DNA from: Pseudomonas sp. 21
GTDB lineage: Bacteria; Pseudomonadota; Gammaproteobacteria; Pseudomonadales; Pseudomonadaceae
DNA: 64,000 nt
Assembly (NCBI RefSeq): GCF_000955805.1
Contig: NZ_JYOA01000003.1
Span: forward strand, 640,944-704,943
Direction of reading: 5' to 3'
The notes under the pieces: model-generated
What the model saw: the letters and a program-made list of their open reading frames with translations, nothing else
Told to the model about the DNA's origin: nothing
The model's database searches: none
Shown: positions 1 through 9,233 of the stretch, one piece after another
Numbering within the stretch: position 1 is the first letter of the stretch
Layout: each line of letters opens with the position of its first letter
Program-made: the position numbers and the translations under genes

Positions 1-23
1 TCGCGCCCATGGGGCGCTCCTAC
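1..23. repeat. REP-like palindromic arm (partial element)
   Basis: Read on the minus strand this 23-nt unit starts with GTAGGAG and continues with a small palindrome (CGCCC, short loop, GGGCG) and a CGA end. It has the same frame as the REP-like arms at 30984-31055, 53330-53407, 55722-55799 and 57834-57903 but a different stem. Any partner arm would lie outside the window. Confidence 0.6.
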
Positions 24-39
24 AGGAGGCGGCGTGCTA

Positions 40-1236
40 TCAGAGGCTCTGCACGTACTGCTTGATGCGCTCGGCCGCTTCCACGCATTCGGCCAGCGGA
101 GCCACCAGCGCCATGCGCACGCGGTTGGCACCGGGGTTCTCGCCGTTCACTTCACGGGACAGGTAGGAGCCCGGCACCACGGTGACGTGTTGCTGATCGA
201 ACAGGCCACGGCAGAACTCGGTGTCGGCCACCGGGGTCCTGGCCCACAGGTAGAAACTGCCGTCCGGGCGCTGCACGTCAAGGACGCCACCGAGGATGTC
301 CAGCACCGCGTCGAACTTCTCGCGGTACAGATCGCGGTTGGCGCGCACGTGGTCCTCGTCCTTCCAGGCCGTGACGCTGGCCAGCTGGGTCTGAACCGGC
401 ATGGCGCAGCCGTGGTAGGTGCGGTACAGGAGGAATTTCTTCAGCACTTCGGCGTCACCGGCGACGAAGCCCGAACGCAGGCCCGGCAGGTTGGAGCGCT
501 TGGACAGGCTGTGGAATACCACGCAGCGCTTGAAGTCCGAGCGGCCCAGTTCGGCGCAGGCGGTCAGCAGGCCGGCCGGCGGGTTCTGTTCGTCGAAGTA
601 CAGCTCGCTGTAGCACTCGTCGGCGGCGATCACGAAGTCGTGCTCGTCGGCCAGGGCGATCAGCTGCTTCAGGATTTCCAGCGGAACCAGCGCGCCGGTA
701 GGGTTGCCCGGCGAGCAGAGGAAGAGGATCTGGCAGCGTGCCCAGACGTCCGCCGAGACGGCGTCGAAGTCCGGGTTGAAGCCGTTGTCTTCCAGGCACG
801 GCAGGTAGTGCGGCTCGGCGCCGGCCAGCAGGGCCGCGCCTTCGTAGATCTGGTAGAACGGGTTCGGGCTGATCACCAGGCCCTTGGCGTTGCGGTCCAC
901 CACGGTCTGGGTGAAGGCGAACAGCGCTTCACGGGTGCCGTTCACCGGCAGCACGTGGCGCGCGGCGTCCAGCCAGCCGGCTGGCACCTGGAAGCGGCGC
1001 TCGCACCAGGCGGCGATGGCTTCGCGCAGGGCGGGGATGCCCAGCGTGGTCGGGTAGACAGCCAGTTGGTCGAGGCTGTCGGCCAGTGCCTTGGCGACGA
1101 AGTCCGGCGAGCGGTGCTTGGGTTCGCCGATGGACAGCGCGATGGGCTTCAGCTCCGCCGGCGGCTGGGCGCCGGCCAGCAGGGCGCGGAGCTTCTCGAA
1201 GGGGTAGGGCTGGAGCGAGTCGAGGGCAGGGTTCAT
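40..1236 (-). CDS. dapC: succinyldiaminopimelate transaminase (DapC)
   Basis: This 398-residue protein is a PLP-dependent fold-type I aminotransferase. DapC converts N-succinyl-2-amino-6-ketopimelate to N-succinyl-LL-2,6-diaminopimelate with glutamate as amino donor, a cytosolic step of the lysine and meso-diaminopimelate pathway. The sequence shows the aminotransferase landmarks: NPFYQIYEGA near residue 125, SPGNPTG near 175, and SLSKRSNLPGLRSGF with the likely Schiff-base lysine at about 246. It lies just downstream of glnD on the same strand, with a 39-bp gap, which is the order I know from P. aeruginosa. ArgD-type enzymes can share this activity, but length and context favour DapC. Confidence 0.9.
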   Translation of the reverse strand: MNPALDSLQPYPFEKLRALLAGAQPPAELKPIALSIGEPKHRSPDFVAKALADSLDQLAVYPTTLGIPALREAIAAWCERRFQVPAGWLDAARHVLPVNGTREALFAFTQTVVDRNAKGLVISPNPFYQIYEGAALLAGAEPHYLPCLEDNGFNPDFDAVSADVWARCQILFLCSPGNPTGALVPLEILKQLIALADEHDFVIAADECYSELYFDEQNPPAGLLTACAELGRSDFKRCVVFHSLSKRSNLPGLRSGFVAGDAEVLKKFLLYRTYHGCAMPVQTQLASVTAWKDEDHVRANRDLYREKFDAVLDILGGVLDVQRPDGSFYLWARTPVADTEFCRGLFDQQHVTVVPGSYLSREVNGENPGANRVRMALVAPLAECVEAAERIKQYVQSL

Positions 1237-1275
1237 GGCAAGGCTCTTTCTTTCTGACTTTTTACAAGGTCGGGA

Positions 1276-3975
1276 TTAGATGCTGATGCGGACCGGCATC
1301 GTCTGCTGGCCGCCGTCGGAGAGGATGTCCACCAGGGCAGTCTGGATGCGCTTGCACAGCTCCGGGTCGGAGAGCGGCTGGTTGTGCGCATCGGTCACGA
1401 AGAACACGTCCTCCACGCGCTCGCCCAGGGTGGCGATCTTGGCGTTCTGTACCGACAGGTCGAAGTCCAGGAACAGCCCGCCAATGCGCGCCAGCAGGCC
1501 GGGGCGATCGGGGGCGGTGACTTCCAGCACGCTGACCTGGCGGGCCGCGTCGGTGGAGATGGTCACCTGCGGGTTGAAGGCAAAGTGCTTGAGCTGGCGC
1601 GGTACACGGCGCTGGATGATGGTCGGGTACTCGTCCGGGTCCTTCAGTGCGTTGACCAGACCTTCGCGAATTTCCTCGACCCGGCTGGGATTGTTGCCGA
1701 TCGAGCCGCCATCGGCATCGAGCACTATGTAGGTGTCGAGGGTGAACAGGCTGGTGGAGGTGATGATCCGCGCGTCCTGAATGTTCAGGTTGAGCTGGTC
1801 CATCGCCGCCACGGTCACGGCGAAGAAGTCGTGCTGGTCGCCGGCATAGATGAAGATCTGCGTGCCGCCCTCGAATTCGCGCTGGGCGGTTTCCTTGATC
1901 AGTACCAGCGGGGTGCCGTCGTCGGGGTGCTGGAGGATGGCTTCGGTGTGCCACGCCACGTCGGCGGCGCTGTGGCGCAGGAAGTAGTCGTCGCCCAACT
2001 GGCTCCAGAGCTGCTCGGCGTCGTCCTGGTCGATGCCGCCGCGCACCAGGATGTCGATGGCCGCGCTCTGCGTCTGTCGGATCTGCTCCTCACGGTCCAC
2101 CGGGTTCTCCAGACCGCGGCGCAACGCGCGCTTGGTCTCGGTGTAGAGCTGGCGCAGCAGGCTGGCGCGCCAGGAGTTCCACAACGTCGGGTTGGTGGCG
2201 TTGATGTCGGCCACGGTGAGCACGTAGAGGTAGTCCAGGTAGGTCTGGTTGCCCATCAGCTGGGCGAAGTCGTAGATCACCTGCGGGTCGGACAGGTCCT
2301 TGCGCTGGGCCGTGGTGGACATGATCAGGTGGTTCTGCACCAGCCAGGACACCAGGTTGGTGTCCCACGGCGGCAACTGGTGGCGCTGGCAGAAGTGCTC
2401 GGCGTCCACCGCGCCCAGTTCCGAGTGGTCGCCGCCGCGGCCCTTGGCGATGTCGTGGTAGAGGCCGGCGATGTAGATCAGCTCCGGCTTGGGCAGGCGT
2501 TCCATGATCTTGCTGGCCAGCGGGTACTTCTCCGCCATGTCCGGGCGGCGCAGCTTGCGCAGGTGCTTGATCAGGTTGAGGGTGTGCGCGTCCACCGTGT
2601 AGATGTGGAACAGGTCGTGCTGCATCTGCCCGACGATCAGGCCGAACTCCGGCAGGTAGCGGCCGAGGATGCCGTAGCGGTTCATCCGCCGCAGGTTGCG
2701 GTGGATGCCTTCCTGGCACTTGAACAGTTCGATGAACAGGCTGGTGTTGCGGATGTCATGGCGGAAGTCGTCGTCGATCAGGTGCCGGCTGTCGCGCAGC
2801 AGGCGGATGGTGTCGGCGCGCACGCCCTTGATCTCCGGGTGCTGGGCGAGCAGCACGAAGATTTCCAGCAGGGCGAACGGGGTGCGCTTGAAGACGTTGG
2901 CGTGGGTGACTTCCAGGTAGCCGTCGCGCAGCTGGAAGCGGCTGTTGAGCGACTGGATCTGGCCGTTCTCGCCGGCCCGCAGTATCACTTCCTCGAAGTG
3001 CTGGGTGATCAGGTCGTTCAGCTCGGAGACGGCCATCACCACGCGATAGTACTTCTGCATGAAGCGCTCGACGGCCAGCTTGGCGTCGTTGCCTTCGTAG
3101 CCGAGCATCCCGGCGATGCGCCGCTGATGGTCGAACAGCAGGCGGTCTTCGGCGCGGCCGGCGAGCATGTGCAGGGCGTAGCGGACCTTCCAGAGGAATT
3201 CCTGGCTGGAGGCCAGTACCGCGCACTCGCTTTCCACCAGGAAGCCTTCGCGGACCAGGGCGTGCAGGTTGAGGCTGCCGAAGTGGCGGCGAGCGACCCA
3301 GAGCAGTGTCTGGATGTCGCGAAGGCCGCCGGGCGAGCCCTTCACGTTGGGTTCGAGGTTGTATTCGGTGTCGTTGTATTTGGTGTGGCGGTGGATCTGT
3401 TCCTTGCGCTTGGCCAGGTAGAACTGCCCGCTGGGCCACATCTGTTTCGTACTGGTGGCTTCGAGCATGCGCTGGCGCAGGCTGTCCGGGCCGGAGATAG
3501 TCCGGCACTCCATCAGGTTGGTGACCACGGTGAGGTCGGCGCGCGCTTCCTCGGCGCACTCGGCCACCGAGCGCACGCTCTGGCCGACTTCCAGACCGAT
3601 GTCCCAGAGCAGGGTGAGGAAGCCTTCGATGGGCTCGCGGAAGCTTTCCTGGTCTTCGCTGTCCAGCAGGATCAGCAGGTCGATGTCCGAGTGCGGGTGC
3701 AGCTCGCCGCGCCCGTAGCCGCCCACGGCAACCAGCGCGATGTCGGCGTCGTCGCCCCAGTCGAAGCGGTTCCAGGCCTGCTGCAGGATCTGGTCGACGA
3801 ACCAGGCGCGGTCCTCGATCAGCCGGCGGATGTCGCGGCCGCCATTGAAGCGGGCGTCGAGCACCTCGTTGGCCTGACGAATGGCCTTCTTGAAGGCGGC
3901 GATAGGGCTGGATTTGAGGGCCAGTTCCGCCTGGAACTGCCCACGGTCGAACAACTCGGGATCCACCTGCGGCAT
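1276..3975 (-). CDS. glnD: bifunctional [PII] uridylyltransferase / uridylyl-removing enzyme (GlnD)
   Basis: GlnD senses glutamine and adds UMP to, or removes it from, PII proteins, so it sets nitrogen-assimilation control in the cytosol. The 899-residue product has the expected order: a nucleotidyltransferase domain with [19 protein letters not shown] near residues 84-102, the GlnD middle region, an HD domain with [18 protein letters not shown] near the centre, and two C-terminal ACT domains (the last containing [15 protein letters not shown]). I chose the ATG at 3975 (MPQVDPELF) over an in-frame upstream ATG at 4017 because AGGAAGG sits just before it and this matches the known Pseudomonas N terminus. 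It is followed by dapC and preceded by map, all on the minus strand. Confidence 0.96.
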   Translation of the reverse strand: MPQVDPELFDRGQFQAELALKSSPIAAFKKAIRQANEVLDARFNGGRDIRRLIEDRAWFVDQILQQAWNRFDWGDDADIALVAVGGYGRGELHPHSDIDLLILLDSEDQESFREPIEGFLTLLWDIGLEVGQSVRSVAECAEEARADLTVVTNLMECRTISGPDSLRQRMLEATSTKQMWPSGQFYLAKRKEQIHRHTKYNDTEYNLEPNVKGSPGGLRDIQTLLWVARRHFGSLNLHALVREGFLVESECAVLASSQEFLWKVRYALHMLAGRAEDRLLFDHQRRIAGMLGYEGNDAKLAVERFMQKYYRVVMAVSELNDLITQHFEEVILRAGENGQIQSLNSRFQLRDGYLEVTHANVFKRTPFALLEIFVLLAQHPEIKGVRADTIRLLRDSRHLIDDDFRHDIRNTSLFIELFKCQEGIHRNLRRMNRYGILGRYLPEFGLIVGQMQHDLFHIYTVDAHTLNLIKHLRKLRRPDMAEKYPLASKIMERLPKPELIYIAGLYHDIAKGRGGDHSELGAVDAEHFCQRHQLPPWDTNLVSWLVQNHLIMSTTAQRKDLSDPQVIYDFAQLMGNQTYLDYLYVLTVADINATNPTLWNSWRASLLRQLYTETKRALRRGLENPVDREEQIRQTQSAAIDILVRGGIDQDDAEQLWSQLGDDYFLRHSAADVAWHTEAILQHPDDGTPLVLIKETAQREFEGGTQIFIYAGDQHDFFAVTVAAMDQLNLNIQDARIITSTSLFTLDTYIVLDADGGSIGNNPSRVEEIREGLVNALKDPDEYPTIIQRRVPRQLKHFAFNPQVTISTDAARQVSVLEVTAPDRPGLLARIGGLFLDFDLSVQNAKIATLGERVEDVFFVTDAHNQPLSDPELCKRIQTALVDILSDGGQQTMPVRISI

Positions 3976-4048
3976 GGCGGCCTTCCTGATCAATGGCTTA
4001 GGGGAGGGCAGGGGCAAGAGGGCGATCGGGCCTGGGCGCTTGGCGCCA

Positions 4049-4070
4049 GGCCCGGCAGCTGTGCCGGGCC
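4049..4070. other. intergenic hairpin between map and glnD
   Basis: GGCCCGGC and GCCGGGCC form a perfect 8-bp stem around a 6-nt loop. A second near-palindrome (CCTGGGCGC / GCGCCAGG) lies just beside it at about 4031-4050. Neither has a clear T-run on the minus strand, so this may slow or process a map-glnD transcript more than end it. Confidence 0.4.
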
Positions 4071-4121
4071 GGGATTTCTATGTTCTACCCAGCCGTCGGC
4101 GAGATTGCAAACCGCTTCCGG

Positions 4122-4904
4122 TCAGGCCGGCGTGCGCGGGAAGCTTTCGTCGTTGCGCAGGGTCAGGATCTCGTAGCCGTCGGCGGTGACCAGCACGGTG
4201 TGCTCCCACTGCGCGGACAGCTTGCGGTCCTTGGTGATGGCGGTCCAGCCGTCACCCAGCAGGCGGGTTTCCGGGCGCCCCTGGTTGATCATCGGCTCGA
4301 TGGTGAAGATCATGCCTTCCTTGAGCTCCAGGCCGGTGCCGGCGCGGCCGTAATGCAGTACCTGGGGCTCCTCGTGGAACACCTGGCCGATGCCGTGGCC
4401 GCAGTACTCGCGCACCACGGAGAAGCCGTTCTTCTCGGCGTACTTCTGGATCACTTCGCCGATGTCGCCCAGGCGCGCGCCCGGCTTGACCACGTCGATG
4501 CCCTTGTACATGCATTCCTGAGTGATCTGGCACAGGCGGTCAGCCCATTCCGGGGTCTTGCCGACGGAGAACATCTTGCTGGTGTCGCCGTGGTAGCCGT
4601 CCTTGATCACGGTAACGTCGATGTTGACGATGTCGCCTTCCTTGAGCGGCTTCTCGTTGGGAATGCCGTGGCACACCACGTGGTTGATCGAGGTGCAGAT
4701 GGACTTGGGGAAGCCCTTGTAGTTCAGCGGCGCGGGAATGGCCTTCTGCACGTTGACGATGTAGTCGTGGCAGATGCGGTCCAGTTCGTCGGTGGTGACG
4801 CCGGGCTTGACGTGTTCGCCGATCATTTCCAGCACTTCGGCGGCCAGACGGCCGGCGACGCGCATTTTCTCGATGTCTTCGGGCGTCTTGATGGTGACGG
4901 TCAT
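4122..4904 (-). CDS. map: methionine aminopeptidase type I
   Basis: Map removes the initiator methionine from nascent proteins. The 260-residue length is normal for the type I enzyme. The dinuclear metal site is complete in sequence: the two aspartates in INIDVTVIKDGYHGDTSKMF, the histidine in CGHGIGQVFHEEP, and the glutamates in MIFTIEPMI and QWEHTVLV. The gene is divergent from rpsB, a widespread bacterial arrangement that lets Map supply track ribosome production. A TAGACT word about 60 bp upstream on the minus strand could be its -10 element, though I see no good -35. Confidence 0.96.
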   Translation of the reverse strand: MTVTIKTPEDIEKMRVAGRLAAEVLEMIGEHVKPGVTTDELDRICHDYIVNVQKAIPAPLNYKGFPKSICTSINHVVCHGIPNEKPLKEGDIVNIDVTVIKDGYHGDTSKMFSVGKTPEWADRLCQITQECMYKGIDVVKPGARLGDIGEVIQKYAEKNGFSVVREYCGHGIGQVFHEEPQVLHYGRAGTGLELKEGMIFTIEPMINQGRPETRLLGDGWTAITKDRKLSAQWEHTVLVTADGYEILTLRNDESFPRTPA

Positions 4905-5050
4905 GCGACTTCTCTTCAGGCGCTGCGTGCGCGCGGGTAAATGAGAGGAATACGCAAGTCTATCAGATTTGGCGCCCTTCTATTAAGGGTGGATGGCCGG
5001 CAGGGCGGTCGGACGAGGCGGCAGGGGGAGGTGCCGGGCGTCCTTTCGGG

Positions 5051-5079
5051 TTTTGTTCTGGCCGAGGTTGTGGTATAAA
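5051..5079 (+). promoter_or_regulatory. probable sigma-70 promoter of rpsB-tsf
   Basis: A TATAAA hexamer at 5074-5079 preceded by TGG, with TTTTGT at 5051-5056 spaced by 17 bp, lies about 145 bp before rpsB. The hexamers are a moderate match and the placement suits the promoter of a ribosomal protein operon with a long leader. Confidence 0.5.
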
Positions 5080-5085
5080 GCGCCC

Positions 5086-5222
5086 CGCTCTGAAGGCTAC
5101 GGCCATTTCGGGGCATTAACCCACACATGCATCGACACGATGGCCTGGGTGCCTTTCGACACAGTCGGAGGGTTGGCCGTTGGGATGCATGGAGGCCTAA
5201 CCCGACTTATCGAGGAACTATC
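5086..5222 (+). promoter_or_regulatory. rpsB 5' leader, probable ribosomal-protein S2 autoregulatory RNA
   Basis: About 137 nt separate the predicted transcription start from rpsB. CATGCATC (5126-5133) pairs perfectly with GATGCATG (5184-5191), closing a large stem that encloses several shorter complementary segments. Gamma-proteobacterial rpsB transcripts are known to have a structured leader through which S2 represses its own operon, so I infer that function here. GAGGAAC at about 5214-5220 is the ribosome binding site. Confidence 0.5.
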
Positions 5223-5963
5223 ATGTCCCAAGTCAATATGCGCGATATGCTGAAGGCCGGTGTGCACTTCGGCCACCAGACCCGTTACTGGAACCCGAAA
5301 ATGGGCAAGTTCATTTTCGGCGCGCGTAACAAGATCCACATCATCAACCTCGAAAAAACCCTGCCGATGTTCAACGAGGCCCTGACCTTCGTTGAGCGCC
5401 TGGCCCAGGGCAAGAACAAGATCCTGTTCGTCGGCACCAAGCGTTCCGCCGGCAAGATCGTTCGCGAAGAAGCTGCCCGTTGCGGCATGCCGTACGTCGA
5501 CCACCGTTGGCTGGGCGGCATGCTCACCAACTACAAGACCATCCGTCAGTCGATCAAGCGTCTGCGCGAGCTGGAAGTGCAGTCCCAGGACGGCACCTTC
5601 GCCAAACTGACCAAGAAAGAAGCTCTGATGCGCTCCCGCGACCTGGAAAAACTGGATCGCAGCCTGGGCGGCATCAAGGACATGGGCGGCCTGCCGGACG
5701 CTCTGTTCGTGATCGACGTAGACCACGAGCGCATTGCTATCACCGAAGCCAACAAGCTGGGCATCCCGGTTATCGGCATCGTCGATACCAACAGCAGCCC
5801 GGAAGGCGTTGACTATGTTATCCCGGGTAACGACGACGCCATCCGCGCCGTACAGCTGTACCTGGGCTCGATGGCTGAGGCCGTGCTGCGTGGCAAGAAC
5901 GCCGGTGGCGTGACTGCTGACGAGTTCGTCGAAGAAGCACCGGCCGAATCCGCCGAAGGCTGA
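5223..5963 (+). CDS. rpsB: 30S ribosomal protein S2
   Basis: S2 binds 16S rRNA in the small subunit and is needed for S1 attachment. The 246-residue protein begins [27 protein letters not shown], the signature start of bacterial S2, and contains the conserved segment [17 protein letters not shown]. An open frame extends upstream to 5127, but the ATG at 5223 follows GAGGAAC and gives the family length. It is the first gene of the rpsB-tsf unit and is divergent from map. Confidence 0.98.
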   Translation: MSQVNMRDMLKAGVHFGHQTRYWNPKMGKFIFGARNKIHIINLEKTLPMFNEALTFVERLAQGKNKILFVGTKRSAGKIVREEAARCGMPYVDHRWLGGMLTNYKTIRQSIKRLRELEVQSQDGTFAKLTKKEALMRSRDLEKLDRSLGGIKDMGGLPDALFVIDVDHERIAITEANKLGIPVIGIVDTNSSPEGVDYVIPGNDDAIRAVQLYLGSMAEAVLRGKNAGGVTADEFVEEAPAESAEG

Positions 5964-5967
5964 TTCC

Positions 5968-6019
5968 AGGACGTCCAGACGTCCTACGGTGAGCAGGAAG
6001 GGGGCTAGGCCCCCTTTTT
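5968..6019 (+). terminator. tandem hairpins between rpsB and tsf (attenuator-like)
   Basis: Two hairpins follow the rpsB stop codon. AGGACGT/ACGTCCT forms a perfect 7-bp stem at 5968-5985. AAGGGGG/CCCCCTT forms a second at 5998-6016 and is followed by a T-run, as in a rho-independent terminator. Because tsf is normally cotranscribed with rpsB, partial termination here would adjust the S2 to EF-Ts ratio. Confidence 0.65.
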
Positions 6020-6088
6020 GCCACCCTGAGAATTCCGCCCGGGTTGCCGGGCGATCTGGTTTTGAGAACAACTCAAGAGGATTTCGAA

Positions 6089-6958
6089 ATGGCAGAAATT
6101 ACTGCAGCACTGGTCAAGGAACTGCGTGAGCGTACCGGCCAGGGCATGATGGAGTGCAAGAAGGCACTGGTAGCCGCCGAAGGCGATATCGAGAAAGCCA
6201 TCGACGACATGCGCGCTTCCGGCGCCATCAAGGCTGCCAAGAAGGCTGGCAACATCGCCGCCGAAGGCGCCATCGCCGCCAAAGTGGCTGACGACGGCAA
6301 ATCCGCCACCATCATCGAAGTCAACTCGCAGACCGACTTCCTGGCCCTGCAGGACGACTTCAAGAACTTCGTCGCTGCCAGCCTGGACAAGGCTGTTGCC
6401 CAGAAGCTGACCGACGCTGCTCCGCTGATCGCGGAACAAGAGCCGGCTCGTGAAGCCCTGGTTGCCAAGTGTGGTGAGAACGTCAACATCCGTCGCCTGG
6501 CTCGCACCGAAGGCGAAGTGGTTGGCGCCTACCTGCACGGCCACCGCATCGGCGTTCTGGTTACCCTGAAGGGTGGCAATGCTGAACTGGCTCGCGACAT
6601 CGCCATGCACGTCGCTGCCAGCAACCCGCAGTTCCTCGATCCGTCGCAGGTTTCCGAAGAAGCCGTTGCCAAAGAGAAGGAAATCTTCCTCGCTCTGAAC
6701 GCCGACAAGATCGCTGGCAAGCCGGAAAACATCGTCGAGAACATGGTCAAAGGCCGTATCTCGAAGTTCCTGGCCGAAGCCAGCCTGGTCGAGCAAGCGT
6801 TCGTCAAGGATCCGGAAGTCAAGGTTGGTGACCTGGCCAAGAAAGCCGGCGCTGAAATCGTTTCCTTCGTTCGCTTCGAAGTAGGCGAAGGCATCGAGAA
6901 AGTCGAAGCTGACTTTGCTGCCGAGGTTGCTGCTCAAGTAGCCGCTTCCAAGCAGTAA
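6089..6958 (+). CDS. tsf: elongation factor Ts
   Basis: EF-Ts exchanges GDP for GTP on EF-Tu during translation. The 289-residue product starts [27 protein letters not shown], an N-terminal UBA-like domain typical of the family. It also holds the dimerisation-core segment [16 protein letters not shown] and the repeated core subdomain. The ATG at 6089 follows AAGAGG; the 15 extra codons upstream have no matching family sequence. Codon choice is strongly biased toward C-ending codons, as expected for a highly expressed gene. Confidence 0.98.
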   Translation: MAEITAALVKELRERTGQGMMECKKALVAAEGDIEKAIDDMRASGAIKAAKKAGNIAAEGAIAAKVADDGKSATIIEVNSQTDFLALQDDFKNFVAASLDKAVAQKLTDAAPLIAEQEPAREALVAKCGENVNIRRLARTEGEVVGAYLHGHRIGVLVTLKGGNAELARDIAMHVAASNPQFLDPSQVSEEAVAKEKEIFLALNADKIAGKPENIVENMVKGRISKFLAEASLVEQAFVKDPEVKVGDLAKKAGAEIVSFVRFEVGEGIEKVEADFAAEVAAQVAASKQ

Positions 6959-6960
6959 TA

Positions 6961-7017
6961 GACAGTCTCACGACTGTCGCCCCGCAAGAGGCTGCCCGCT
7001 AACGCGCGCGGCCTCTT
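6961..7017 (+). terminator. hairpins after tsf, probable terminator
   Basis: GACAGTC/GACTGTC makes a perfect 7-bp stem at 6961-6978, right after the tsf stop codon. A second stem, AAGAGGC/GCCTCTT, spans 6986-7017 with an 18-nt GC-rich loop. The short T content after the second stem suggests at most weak intrinsic termination. Confidence 0.45.
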
Positions 7018-7028
7018 TGCCAAACTGG

Positions 7029-7088
7029 GGAAACCAAAAGGGGCGGTTTCCACGGCGCAGGCCCGCAAGGCGGGTTTAAAGGCGCCGT
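7029..7088 (+). promoter_or_regulatory. structured intergenic RNA upstream of pyrH
   Basis: GGAAACC (7029-7035) pairs with GGTTTCC (7045-7051). Directly after it, ACGGCGC (7052-7058) pairs with GCGCCGT (7082-7088) and encloses a nested CCCGC/GCGGG hairpin at 7062-7074. All stems are perfect. The block ends 77 nt before the pyrH start codon. I know of no named RNA family here, and its role in pyrH expression is inference. Confidence 0.5.
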
Positions 7089-7164
7089 AAGGCTGGCTGG
7101 TCCAAGCTTTCCGCCAAGCGCCCTCAAGGTGCACAGCATTCAATCGCCGCAGGAGAAAAAGGTC

Positions 7165-7902
7165 ATGGCTCAGCAGCTGAGCGCTCGTCAACCTCGCTAT
7201 AAACGCATTCTTCTAAAACTGAGCGGCGAAGCCCTGATGGGCTCCGAGGAGTTCGGCATCGATCCCAAGGTGCTGGACCGCATGGCGCTGGAGATCGGCC
7301 AGCTCGTCGGTATCGGCGTGCAGGTCGGCCTGGTGATCGGTGGTGGCAACCTGTTCCGTGGCGCGGCGCTGTCCGCGGCCGGCATGGATCGCGTCACCGG
7401 CGACCACATGGGCATGCTCGCCACCGTGATGAACGGCCTGGCCATGCGTGACGCCCTGGAGCGCTCCAACATCACCGCTATCGTCATGTCCGCCATTTCC
7501 ATGGTCGGCGTGACCGATCACTACGACCGCCGCAAGGCCATGCGCCACCTGAAGAGTGGCGAAGTGGTGATCTTCTCCGCCGGTACCGGCAACCCGTTCT
7601 TCACCACCGATTCCGCCGCCTGCCTGCGCGCCATCGAAATAGATGCTGACGTAGTACTCAAGGCGACCAAGGTGGACGGCGTGTACACTGCCGACCCGTT
7701 CAAGGACCCGAATGCCGAGAAATTCGAACGTCTGACGTACGATGAAGTGCTCGATCGCAAGCTGGGTGTGATGGACCTCACCGCCATCTGCCTGTGCCGG
7801 GACCAGAAAATGCCGCTGCGCGTGTTCAACATGAACAAGCCCGGCGCGCTGCTGAATATTGTTGTAGGTGGTGCTGAAGGCACCCTGATCGAGGAGGATT
7901 GA
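7165..7902 (+). CDS. pyrH: UMP kinase
   Basis: PyrH phosphorylates UMP to UDP with ATP in de novo pyrimidine synthesis. The bacterial enzyme is a hexamer of the amino-acid-kinase fold, activated by GTP and inhibited by UTP. The 245-residue product shows [14 protein letters not shown] at the N terminus, the [10 protein letters not shown] phosphate-binding loop near residue 55-65, and [14 protein letters not shown] near 140-150. The ATG at 7165 follows AGGAG and matches the Pseudomonas start MAQQLSARQ. The frr gene begins 1 nt after its stop codon, so the two are cotranscribed. Confidence 0.97.
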   Translation: MAQQLSARQPRYKRILLKLSGEALMGSEEFGIDPKVLDRMALEIGQLVGIGVQVGLVIGGGNLFRGAALSAAGMDRVTGDHMGMLATVMNGLAMRDALERSNITAIVMSAISMVGVTDHYDRRKAMRHLKSGEVVIFSAGTGNPFFTTDSAACLRAIEIDADVVLKATKVDGVYTADPFKDPNAEKFERLTYDEVLDRKLGVMDLTAICLCRDQKMPLRVFNMNKPGALLNIVVGGAEGTLIEED

Positions 7903-7903
7903 G

Positions 7904-8461
7904 ATGATCAACGAGATCAAGAAGGAAGCACAGGATCGTATGGGCAAAACCCTGGAGGCCCTGGGTCATGCCTTCGCTAAGATTCGTACCGGCCGTGCGC
8001 ACCCGAGCATCCTGGATAGCGTGATGGTGTCCTACTACGGTTCCGACACTCCGCTGCGCCAGGTGGCCAACGTCACCGTGGAAGACTCCCGCACCCTGGC
8101 CCTGAGCGTGTTCGACAAGAGCATGATCCAGGCGGTCGAGAAGGCCATCATGACCTCCGACCTGGGCCTGAACCCGGCGACCGCTGGTACCACCATCCGC
8201 GTCCCGATGCCGGCGCTGACCGAGGAAACCCGCAAGGGCTTCACCAAGCAGGCTCGCGCCGAGGCCGAGCAGGCCCGCGTTTCCGTGCGCAACATCCGCC
8301 GCGACGCCCTGGCTCAGCTGAAGGACCTGCAGAAAGAGAAAGAAATCAGCGAAGACGAAGAGCGTCGCGCTGGTGACGATGTGCAGAAGATCACCGACAA
8401 GTTCGTCGCCGAGATCGAAAAGGCCCTCGAGGCCAAGGAAGCGGACCTGATGGCCGTTTGA
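7904..8461 (+). CDS. frr: ribosome recycling factor
   Basis: RRF splits the post-termination ribosome together with EF-G and IF3. The 185-residue length is standard, and the sequence has the long three-helix bundle features: [17 protein letters not shown] near residue 30, [30 protein letters not shown] near 105-130, and the charged C-terminal helix. GAGGAGGATTGAG just before the ATG gives a strong ribosome binding site inside the end of pyrH, so translation of the two genes is probably coupled. Confidence 0.98.
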   Translation: MINEIKKEAQDRMGKTLEALGHAFAKIRTGRAHPSILDSVMVSYYGSDTPLRQVANVTVEDSRTLALSVFDKSMIQAVEKAIMTSDLGLNPATAGTTIRVPMPALTEETRKGFTKQARAEAEQARVSVRNIRRDALAQLKDLQKEKEISEDEERRAGDDVQKITDKFVAEIEKALEAKEADLMAV

Positions 8462-8477
8462 CGGTCGGGCTCTCGTC

Positions 8478-9233
8478 ATGGAAAAGACCAAGCAGGTGAC
8501 GCACGTGCCCCGGCACGTCGCGATCATCATGGACGGCAACAATCGCTGGGCGAAGAAGCGTCTGATGCCCGGAGTGGCCGGGCACAAGGCTGGCGTGGAT
8601 GCCGTCCGTGCGGTGATCAAGACCTGCGCCGAGGCAGGCGTCGAAGTGCTGACGCTGTTCGCCTTCTCCAGCGAGAACTGGCAGCGCCCGGCCGATGAGG
8701 TCGGAGCGCTGATGGAGCTGTTCCTCATGGCCCTGCGCCGTGAGGTCCGCAAGCTCAGTGCCAACGGCATCCGCCTGCGCATCATTGGCGATCGCAGTCG
8801 CTTCGCCCCTGAGTTGCAGGCGGCGATGCGCGAGGCCGAGGCGCTGACCGCCAATGGCAGCAGCATGCTGCTGCAGGTGGCAGCCAACTATGGCGGCCAG
8901 TGGGACATCACCCAGGCTGCCCAGCGTCTCGCTCGTGAGGTGCAGGCCGGTCATCTGGCTGCGGAAGAGATTACCCCGGAGCTGATCCAGGGGTGCCTCT
9001 CCACCGGCGACCAGCCGTTGCCCGACCTGTGCATTCGCACGGGCGGCGAGCACCGCATCAGCAACTTCCTCCTCTGGCAGCTGGCGTACGCCGAGCTGTA
9101 TTTCTCCGATCTCTACTGGCCCGACTTCAAGCACGAAGCCATGCAGGCTGCGTTGCAGGACTATGCCTCTCGTCAGCGCCGCTTCGGCAAGACCAGCGAG
9201 CAGGTCGAGGCCGAGGCCCCTCCGTCATGTTGA
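8478..9233 (+). CDS. uppS: undecaprenyl diphosphate synthase (cis-prenyltransferase)
   Basis: UppS adds eight isopentenyl units to farnesyl diphosphate to make the C55 carrier lipid for peptidoglycan and O-antigen. The 251-residue protein holds the catalytic aspartate (about 19) in IIMDGNNRWAKKR, the FAFSSENWQRP segment, and the diphosphate-binding motif IRTGGEHRISNFLLWQ. The usual RTSGE appears here as RTGGE. It stands 16 bp after frr and overlaps cdsA by 7 bp. Confidence 0.97.
   Translation: MEKTKQVTHVPRHVAIIMDGNNRWAKKRLMPGVAGHKAGVDAVRAVIKTCAEAGVEVLTLFAFSSENWQRPADEVGALMELFLMALRREVRKLSANGIRLRIIGDRSRFAPELQAAMREAEALTANGSSMLLQVAANYGGQWDITQAAQRLAREVQAGHLAAEEITPELIQGCLSTGDQPLPDLCIRTGGEHRISNFLLWQLAYAELYFSDLYWPDFKHEAMQAALQDYASRQRRFGKTSEQVEAEAPPSC

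Noticed and set aside
1384-4176. Long open frame on the plus strand across glnD (930 codons)
   Set aside because: It is the mirror of glnD in a GC-rich genome. It has no family motifs, is rich in Val, Ala, Gly and Gln, and glnD on the other strand has all its domains.
7029-7088. Possible tRNA or known riboswitch in the tsf-pyrH gap
   Set aside because: No cloverleaf, no T-loop sequence and no conserved riboswitch core that I recognise; kept only as a structured leader.
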